Shown here: positions 57,574 through 64,000 of the stretch, one piece after another | Layout: the number at the start of each line of letters is the position of its first letter | How positions within the stretch are numbered: position 1 is the first letter of the stretch | Assembly (NCBI RefSeq): GCF_030269925.1 | Contig: NC_085132.1 | Span: forward strand, 5,230,501 to 5,294,500 | Length of the DNA stretch: 64,000 nt | Source of the DNA: Bombyx mori | Lineage: Eukaryota > Arthropoda > Insecta > Lepidoptera > Bombycidae | Reading direction: 5' to 3' | Notes under the pieces: model-generated | What the model was told of the DNA's origin: nothing | Seen by the model: only the letters and a program-made list of their open reading frames with translations | Databases searched by the model: none | Position numbers and translations under genes: made by a program

Positions 57574-60500
57574 ATGGCAGACGACGATGGTAAGTTATAG
57601 TAAACATAACCTTACTAACAAAACAATAGTTTTTAAGATCTACTAAATAAATAAATATAATTACTCGCTAAAACTTGACAAACGTTTTCATGGTGCATCA
57701 CAATGACTGGAGGTCTTATCGTACAAGTCTCAAGATCTTACTGTTAATAAATAAACAAAACTTGAATGCACTTACTACCATTATTTTCAAATACTTTAAA
57801 CCGATCTTTAATCCCTCCTTAGCTACTATTTACAACAACTATTACTTTAATGTTCATTAAAAAAAGTAACTGCATGGGCAACCTATAGGATAAACTGGTA
57901 AACAAAAAATATAAAAAGAACTATTTGCAATGTTTTTAGGTTGGCAAAGTATGATGTTTAAACCAAAATCTCTATATCTCTCAACTGGAATAGCTAACTT
58001 CGATATGAATTAAAATTACTTACAGAAATTTTATTTTTCAGTGCCCTCCGACAGCAGTCTCCTTGTGGTAATAGTGGACACCAATCCCAATCAAAGATAC
58101 ATAATAGAGGACCCCAAAATGCTCACAAACGTCTTGGATGCTGTAGTAGCATTTAGTAACTCCCATTTAATGCAGAAAGCTAGTAATGAACTTGCAGTAA
58201 TAGGCTGTCATTTTCATAAAAGGTAATCAATGTAATTTCAAAATAACATAATTTTAAAGAAAAACAAAAGAATACTAACTTCAATAAAATAAAATTCAAA
58301 TGTTGCCGATGTAATTGATGTCAACGGAATATATACATTACTCAGGATAAGTCAAAAACACTGAGTCAAAAACATCTGAATTGGTTCGCTTAGAAATTTC
58401 TTTAAGTAACACACACCAAAAAAAAAAAATTGTTAACCTCCCCCTTTTATTGAATTTTCCTAAAAATAGTAGTAATTTTTAATATACTTGATAGGTCAGA
58501 ACATTGCACAACCTACCTAATGTTAAAAGGTTATGAGAGCCCACACAATCAGAATGTGAACGATATATATCCTGAAATCTAATGTCAAAGTGAATATAGT
58601 CTCATATTCTAAAACTAAAAAAATATTGTCGAATTAATTTCACGCTATTGACATATTCAAATAACATTCAATTTCTGATTTTATTTATAGTGTCTCTCAA
58701 TTGACAAAGAGCCAAATACGAATAACATTTTAATCTATGGGCCTCTAAAATCAATTAAATACAATTATATTAAACAAAATTAAATGAGACTTAACACTTA
58801 TTTCAGTGAATACCTGTATCCAAGTCCTGGTAAACCTCTCGATGTAAGACAAATAGATGGACAGTATGAATTATTTACATTAGTTGAGAAGACCATCAAA
58901 ATGAGGTAAATTTGTAAATGAAACTATTTTTCTTATTTTTGTTTTTTTACTCTGAAGATACTTCCATATAAGATAAAAAATCAAAAAGCCAACATCACGT
59001 GGTGTTCCCAGGCGGTCACCCATCCAAGTACTGACCACGCCCGACGTTGCTTGACTTCGGTGATCGGACGAGAACCGGTGTATTCAACGTGGTATGGACG
59101 TTGGCAATATAGTTTATGAAATAAAAGTTATCTTTAAATTCACTACAATTACGTTTAAAACTCATATCTATAATACAGAAAAAGACTATACCTACAATAA
59201 GAAAAAAAAAGTGATTCCCAAGGCAAATAATTTAAATTTCTATTAAACGCGAGTTAAATCACATGTAAATGATAGTCAAATTTTCGTTCTTTCCGTTTTA
59301 TACTTTTATATTTAATGTATCGCAGTATGTACAGTGCCTAATTTTATTTTTCTTCATAAGTTGATCACTATAGAAAACACAAGTAGAAAATTGCCCTCTG
59401 TTTCTGAACATTGGTACATCGAAACTTTTTCATTTATTTATTTAAAAATTCCTCTAGTCTTTCAAAAGGTACCAAGAAAAACACTCCGTTAATGAGGCAT
59501 TAATGAGACAAAAATATATTCAAAACACGCTGTTCAAATTTATCAATATTTGAATTATTGAAATTTATTGACTTTTCCTCTTAATTCACAAACAAATTAA
59601 GACATTAATATAACTATTTTTTTACTTTTAAATCTCGCTTCTATAATTTTTTTTTTTTTTCCCGTATTATGAATACCTTACGATTTACTTAGACGCAGAC
59701 CTCTGAGTCTAAGCACAAACAAAAATATAAAGGTTAAATTAAACCTTAAAAATAGTGTTTGGTGTCTTCGGCTGGCGAAAATCGGAGAAAATACTACATG
59801 AGACTTTATTCTTATTGGCCTATGATTCAAATTTCAGATTAGTCAATTTAATCAAAAGTCAACCACAAGAAGAGAAACCCGGAGAATCATTGCTGGCCGG
59901 CGCTTTGGCACTGGGACTCTGTTTTATTGCCAGAGTAAGTAATCATTTCTGACAGTTTAACAAAGACAGGCAGACAGTTAGGCAATAGATATCCAAAACA
60001 TAATGCCTACAGTCTCTGATCTGGAAACACTCGCAAATCTCATGCATCGATGTTCGGAGTTGAAAAGCTAAGGTAATAAAGGAATTAATTTTATAACTAA
60101 ATTTGAATTATTATTTGTGGTTACAATTTTCCACACTTAAAGAGAATATAGAGAAGAAATGCAGAATGTTAATATTTTTTTTAAATTATGCATAAAAAAT
60201 ACATTAAATCAATAAAAAAAAAACATTACACACATTACCATGTATTTGACACAACGCACATATACAGTGTATCCCAGAAAGAATGCATAATCCTGAAACA
60301 CCTCACAGTAGAGCTATTGGGGACACAAAAAAAAATAAAGAAAATTCTCAGGTAGTACTCAAATTACATATTTAAAAAATATCTAATTTCTAGATTATAC
60401 AACAGCTACAAATAAATGAAATCCATAGGCTTTTTGGTGTTTTAATATTCTACATGGACTGTACTAAGGAATATGTACAAAATCGTATGAGTAGCTAGTG

Positions 60501-62666
60501 TATTTTTTTCTAAAAGTTAATCTGAACTTAAATTTTATTCATGAAATTTGGTATTTTTATTTTTTTTTAATTTGGGTACTATCTAAGAAACATTATTCTT
60601 TTTATTTTTATTTTGAGTCCCAATACCTTTACTATGGGGTGTTTCAGGATTATCCATTCTTACTAGGACACTATGTATATACTCTTTGCTTATTCTTTTA
60701 TTGCCCTAGTAGGAAGACGAGCGTACGGCCCACCTGATGGTGAGTGGTTACCGTCGCCCATGGACTTCAGCAATGCCAGGGGAACAGCCAAGCCGCTACC
60801 TATCGTGTCAAACTTTTGTTATTATTTAAAGTCTGTGGTCAAATAGTGAATACATCACTATTGTTTGTCTTTAATATTATTCTTGGCGAAATCTGAATTG
60901 ACAATAGAACCATAATAATGTTCAAACTTATAATTTCAATTAATTATAGTCAAATTTCGACTACTGGGGGATCACTAGTGTATATTAATTTCAGTCTCGA
61001 CGTAGTGCCATTCCGGGTTTAAGGACTAGCAGCCGTATCCTCGTGGTCACGGGCAGCGCCGACACCGCTGCGCAGTACATCAACTACATGAACGTGTTCT
61101 TCACCGCACAGGTCGGCTACTTTTTTTTAAAAGGGATTTTGTGACCTGGTAACTAACACCTTTAAGTCATGTCTTATTTTAATTTATATTCTTAATTTAT
61201 GAAAAATGATAATATGGAGTGTAATTAAATGAAATAAAGATGATTCATTTGAGACATTAATCAACTGGGATGAAATTAAATGAAATGAGATGATATAGGA
61301 TGAAATATAATCTCAGTAAAATGGTGGTCATTTACTGATATTTTTGAAGGATCCCGAGAAGTTACGTCCAGCGGCTTTTTTGACATTTGTGCACTTTCAC
61401 AGATATTAAACAGTTAATAAACCACCGTTATTACACAATTTAACCTGAAGAAACACTAAATAGACAAAATAAAACAAATCACACAACTTCACTCCTCGCG
61501 TTCTCGCCAAAAAGTGACAGGTCACCTACAAAATATCTACTAACATACCTGTTGTTGAAGTGAAACTTCTAATGCGACTTCCAACAAGGTTGCGTTAAAC
61601 ATTTAACGCTACCGTGGAAGAAAGAGACAGAACGAGAGTGAATGCGCGGCACTCGAGCGCATGCGCGTAGTATACCTGTTACAGGCCAGCGCGAGCGTTA
61701 GCAACGAGTAGCGTCCAATATTTTAATGAAGTATTTAAAAAATATATACATATATTTATTTTTCTATCTATAATTTAACATATATGTATGTAATATAAAT
61801 GTTGAAGATGTCGCATCTCTTATATAATATTCCGTATTACAAGAGCAATCTGATCTAAGGATGAAAAATTAAGAAGACCACAATACTACACATCGAAAAA
61901 GAAGTTTCACTTCATTCACGTGCACCAAGTTGCACGCGCATCGTTTTTTTTAAAGTGCTTTAAAAATTTTGACCGATAACTTCTTTAAAACTTGGTCGCC
62001 GTATAACCACCACGGAACGAGGGCAGACGAGCTTACGGCTCTTCTAATGGTGAGTGGTTATCATCGCTCATCAGCGTCAGCAATGCCAAGGTCATACGAC
62101 CAAGTCGCTGTCTACTTCTGAGCCTATACTCAGGTATATATAACTCCACAAGACTCGATTCGTGAAGGACATGTCTTAACGTTCAAGATACACCGTCTAG
62201 AGGACTTCATTCCAAAGCATTCATTCATTCTAGAGCATTCCAGAAGAAACGTACAGTTACGCGCTGGGGTTCGGGATAAATAAAATTTCACCAAAGTACA
62301 ACTAAAAGATTCGATTATATACTTCTCGAGCGTTCTAGATGCTACTAGATCCTTCGATATTTATTCGACTATTCGGCAATAGATGGCGTTACTCTTACCG
62401 GCGTAACAGTACTATAGATGGCCTCAGCGGTTCTAAGTAGTTTGGACGAAATCTGCCCCAACGACTGGCGGTTCTAAAGTACAAACTTACCAGTTCAGCT
62501 CTTAAATTTCTTAAACCACTAAGATTGACACTTCCAGAAGGAGCAAGTCCTGATCGACGTGTGCTCTGTGGACAAACACTTGAGTCTGCTGCAACAGGGT
62601 TGCGACATCACGGGCGGCCTGTACCTGAAGATACCGAGCTTGGAGGGCTTGCTGCAGTACTTACTG
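57574..62666 (+). CDS. GTF2H3: TFIIH core subunit p34 (Tfb4/GTF2H3), exons 1-6, partial
   Basis: Structural subunit of the TFIIH core, which acts with p44 in transcription initiation and nucleotide excision repair in the nucleus. Coding exons: 57574-57589, 58042-58222, 58807-58905, 59838-59934, 60995-61111 and 62538-62666, all with GT/AG ends and matching phases. They give 213 codons. Recognisable blocks are [15 protein letters not shown] near the start, [71 protein letters not shown] and [15 protein letters not shown], then LLQYLL. This is a von Willebrand A-like fold, in the order seen in human GTF2H3 (about 308 residues). The C-terminal four-cysteine zinc finger must lie beyond 64000. Exon 1 codes only six residues (MADDDV across the junction). 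Confidence 0.95.
58490..58580 (-). repeat. Very old Bm1 relic in intron 2
   Basis: GCACAACCTACCTAATGTTA followed by AGAGCCCACACAATC aligns loosely with the Bm1 3' end in minus orientation. Confidence 0.45.
58987..59105 (-). rRNA. 5S ribosomal RNA gene (antisense in intron 3)
   Basis: On the minus strand the sequence begins GCCAACGTCCATACCACG and runs 119 nt to ...GATGTTGGCT. It contains the 5S core GGTTCTCGTCCGATCACCG, the A-box region (GTCAAGCAACGTCGGGCG) and the C-box region (AGTACTTGGATGGGTGACC). A T run (TTTTT, 58987-58983) follows as the polymerase III terminator. The RNA is a component of the large ribosomal subunit. Length and terminal stem pairing (GCCAACGTC with GATGTTGGC) look intact. 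A TATA-like CTATATT lies just upstream. It is a dispersed single copy here; whether it is transcribed or a retrocopy is open. Confidence 0.92.
60264..60676. mobile_element. MITE with 39-bp inverted repeats, nested in the Helitron
   Basis: The left end ACAGTGTATCCCAGAAAG and the inverse of the right end ACATAGTGTCCTAGTAAG match loosely at the tip. They then agree closely over AATGNATAATCCTGAAACACC. ATAT occurs on both flanks, consistent with TA insertion. 413 bp, non-coding, AT-rich centre. Confidence 0.78.
60684..60806 (-). mobile_element. LINE 3' tail next to the MITE
   Basis: TTTTATTGCCCTAGTAGGAA and GTGAGTGGTTACCGTCGCCC are the reverse complement of the LINE tail at 46190-46290. Confidence 0.75.
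61554..61915. repeat. Candidate inverted-repeat element in intron 5
   Basis: GAAGTGAAACTTCT at 61557-61570 is the exact inverse of AGAAGTTTCACTTC at 61900-61913. Between them lie a GC-rich left part (61600-61720) and an AT-rich right part. I believe similar sequence is dispersed in Lepidoptera, but this is from memory. Confidence 0.5.
62015..62110 (-). mobile_element. LINE 3' tail fragment
   Basis: GGCAGACGAGCTTACGGCTC and GTGAGTGGTTATCATCGCTC are a diverged copy of the tail at 46190-46290. Confidence 0.65.
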
Positions 62667-63640
62667 GTCTGTCGATATTGATATAGCCTCTGGACATACG
62701 AATGTGCACTCAATCGATATACGATCAGAGATTGTTATCGCGTGTACGAATTCGTTCGCAATTTGTCGAATTTTTATTTATTATTACGCTTGTCGAAGGA
62801 AATTCGACCATATTCACTAATAACTAAAAACATAGTTTCATTAAATATCATTATAAAATAATTATATTATTATTATGTACTCTTAAGGCTGCAGTACTTA
62901 CTGGTCGATCGGTAATACTACAACCCGCGGACATACGAATGTGCACTCAATCGATATACGATCAGATATTGTTATCGCGTGTACGCCTTCATTCGCATTT
63001 TGTTCTATCATATATATATACAGGGACGTCTTAAATCAGGCTGGGGCCCTTGAGCGCACAAGAATTTGAGGCCCTTTTGGAAAGTAAAAAAAGCGAATTA
63101 TAATAACATTTTTTTATTGAGTATGACCATTTATTATAGGTAATCAAATACGGTATGATATAATGTGTCATTAATGATATTAGAATGCTGCTGGTTTTTT
63201 GGTTTTACGATCACGATAACGGAAATCGTTATCTTGATCGCTAGATGGTGTACTCAGTAAATTAGGTAGGATGCGTTCGGAAATATTATTAATTAGTACA
63301 GTTGAAATAGGCGCAGTCATCGATATAATGGCGTAATATATGCCTTATAAATACATTCTGATAAGATTACTGATTTGTGAAAAAAGTGTAATGTGCCCAA
63401 CAAAAATGTTTTGAGAATAAATGTGTGAGAGAAATTGTCGGTCCTTCGGGGCCCCCTGAGAATGGGGGCCCTGGGCACGGGCCCCGTGTGCCCTTATTGT
63501 AAAGACGGTATTGTATATATATATATATAGATAGAATGTTAATCGAATTTTTATTTGTTGAACGAAATTCGACCGTATCCACCGAAGATATGGTTTTATT
63601 TTATATATAATAAAACGATAAATCGGAAATCGTTTTCGCC
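62652..63640 (+). repeat. 237-bp tandem duplication of the exon 6 end and donor
   Basis: CTGCAGTACTTACTGGTC occurs at 62652 and 62889. Copy 1 (62652-62888) holds the last five codons of exon 6, the donor and intron sequence. Copy 2 starts at 62889, is interrupted at about 63005-63530 by the element at 63021-63513, and continues to about 63640 (GAAATTCGACCGTATCCACC against GAAATTCGACCATATTCACT). Confidence 0.85.
63021..63513. mobile_element. Inverted-repeat element in TA-rich target
   Basis: The left end CAGGGACGTCTTAAAT and the inverse of the right end CAATACCGTCTTTACA are related. Further in, both reach GGGGCCC. (TA)n runs lie on both flanks. The right part has GC-rich palindromes (GGGGCCCC, GGGCCC) near 63448-63486. 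No coding. Superfamily not assigned. Confidence 0.55.
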
Positions 63641-63694
63641 GTCAAACTTTTCTAAAGAGCTCTAGTGTGCTGCTCCTACTCACTCTTCCTTTTA

Positions 63695-64000
63695 TTTTTA
63701 TTGCTTAGATAGGTGGACGAACTCACAGCCCACCTGGTGTTAGGTGGGTACCGGAGTCCATAGACATCTACAAAGCAAATGTCGTCACCGACCTTGAGAT
63801 ATGAGTTCTAAAGTCTCAGTATAGTTACAACGGCTGCCCCACCCTTCGAACCGAAACGCATTACTGCTTCGCGGCAGAAATAGGCGGGTTGGTGGTACCT
63901 ACCTTTGCGGCCTCACAAGAGGTCCTACCACCAATAATTACATAAATTATAATTTTGGGGGTTTTTATTTTTTACACGATGTTATTCCTTCACCGTGGAA
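63695..64000 (-). repeat. Bm1 SINE running off the window
   Basis: Minus copy starting TTATTGCTTAGATAGG and reaching TTACACGATGTTATTCC at the right edge. The tRNA-like head would lie beyond 64000. Confidence 0.88.

Larger units (their letters stand above)
60124..60978 (+). mobile_element. Lep1-like Helitron carrying an internal insertion
   Basis: Helitron sequence resumes on both sides of a foreign block (about 60262-60807). The 5' end is truncated, starting at CAATTTTCCACACTT. The 3' end has the hairpin and CTAG before T at 60978. It lies in intron 4 of the TFIIH gene and ends 16 bp before exon 5. Confidence 0.85.

Noticed and set aside
58041..58226. Single-exon small protein starting at 58041
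   Set aside because: The apparent start is GTG at the splice acceptor; it is exon 2 of the TFIIH subunit gene.
1..64000. CRISPR arrays, bacterial operons, endogenous viral genes
   Set aside because: No regularly spaced repeats, no bacterial gene organisation and no viral protein signatures seen.

Overview
The window is AT-rich nuclear DNA from a lepidopteran, almost certainly Bombyx mori or a close relative. The diagnosis rests on many copies of the tRNA-derived Bm1 SINE, on Lep1-like and other lepidopteran Helitrons, and on lepidopteran LINE tails. Genes have spliced exons with GT/AG boundaries. There is no operon structure, CRISPR array or bacterial signal.

Two host genes can be supported, both on the plus strand. 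At 15816-17424 lie the last two coding exons of an Msx/Drop-class homeobox gene (msh), with the homeodomain split after residue 44. No upstream exon is visible, so the left 15.8 kb may be one repeat-filled intron or a region the N-terminal exon is missing from. At 57574-62666 lie six exons (213 codons) of the TFIIH core subunit p34 (GTF2H3/Tfb4); its C-terminal zinc-finger exon(s) lie beyond position 64000. A 5S rRNA gene sits antisense inside intron 3 of the TFIIH gene.

The rest is mainly transposable elements. Left edge: a full-length Jockey-type LINE (47-5159, minus) with both ORFs open, an internal promoter motif and perfect 12-bp target duplications. 5-15 kb: older LINE tails, Bm1 copies, a Lep1-like Helitron and a degraded inverted-repeat element. 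15-19 kb: msh with a 373-bp tandem duplication of its 3' end, an RTE insertion and three short Helitrons. 20-35 kb: nested LINE and SINE remnants. 36-39 kb and 46-50 kb: sparse, unique-looking DNA that could hold regulatory elements. 41-43 kb: a decayed endonuclease-type LINE. 43955-45256: an intact mariner-like element of the DD37D (maT) type beside a 208-bp tandem duplication. 51459-54098: a complete pogo/Tigger-like transposon with psq helix-turn-helix, DDE domain and C-terminal PHD-like zinc finger, interrupted by one nonsense codon and carrying mirrored palindromic subterminal repeats. 55-64 kb: a LINE nested in a Bm1, then the TFIIH gene, whose introns carry the 5S gene, a Helitron ending 16 bp before a splice acceptor, and a 237-bp tandem duplication of an exon end.

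All calls are by eye. Family names for repeats come from remembered consensus features and the boundaries of degraded copies are approximate to about 10-20 bp.
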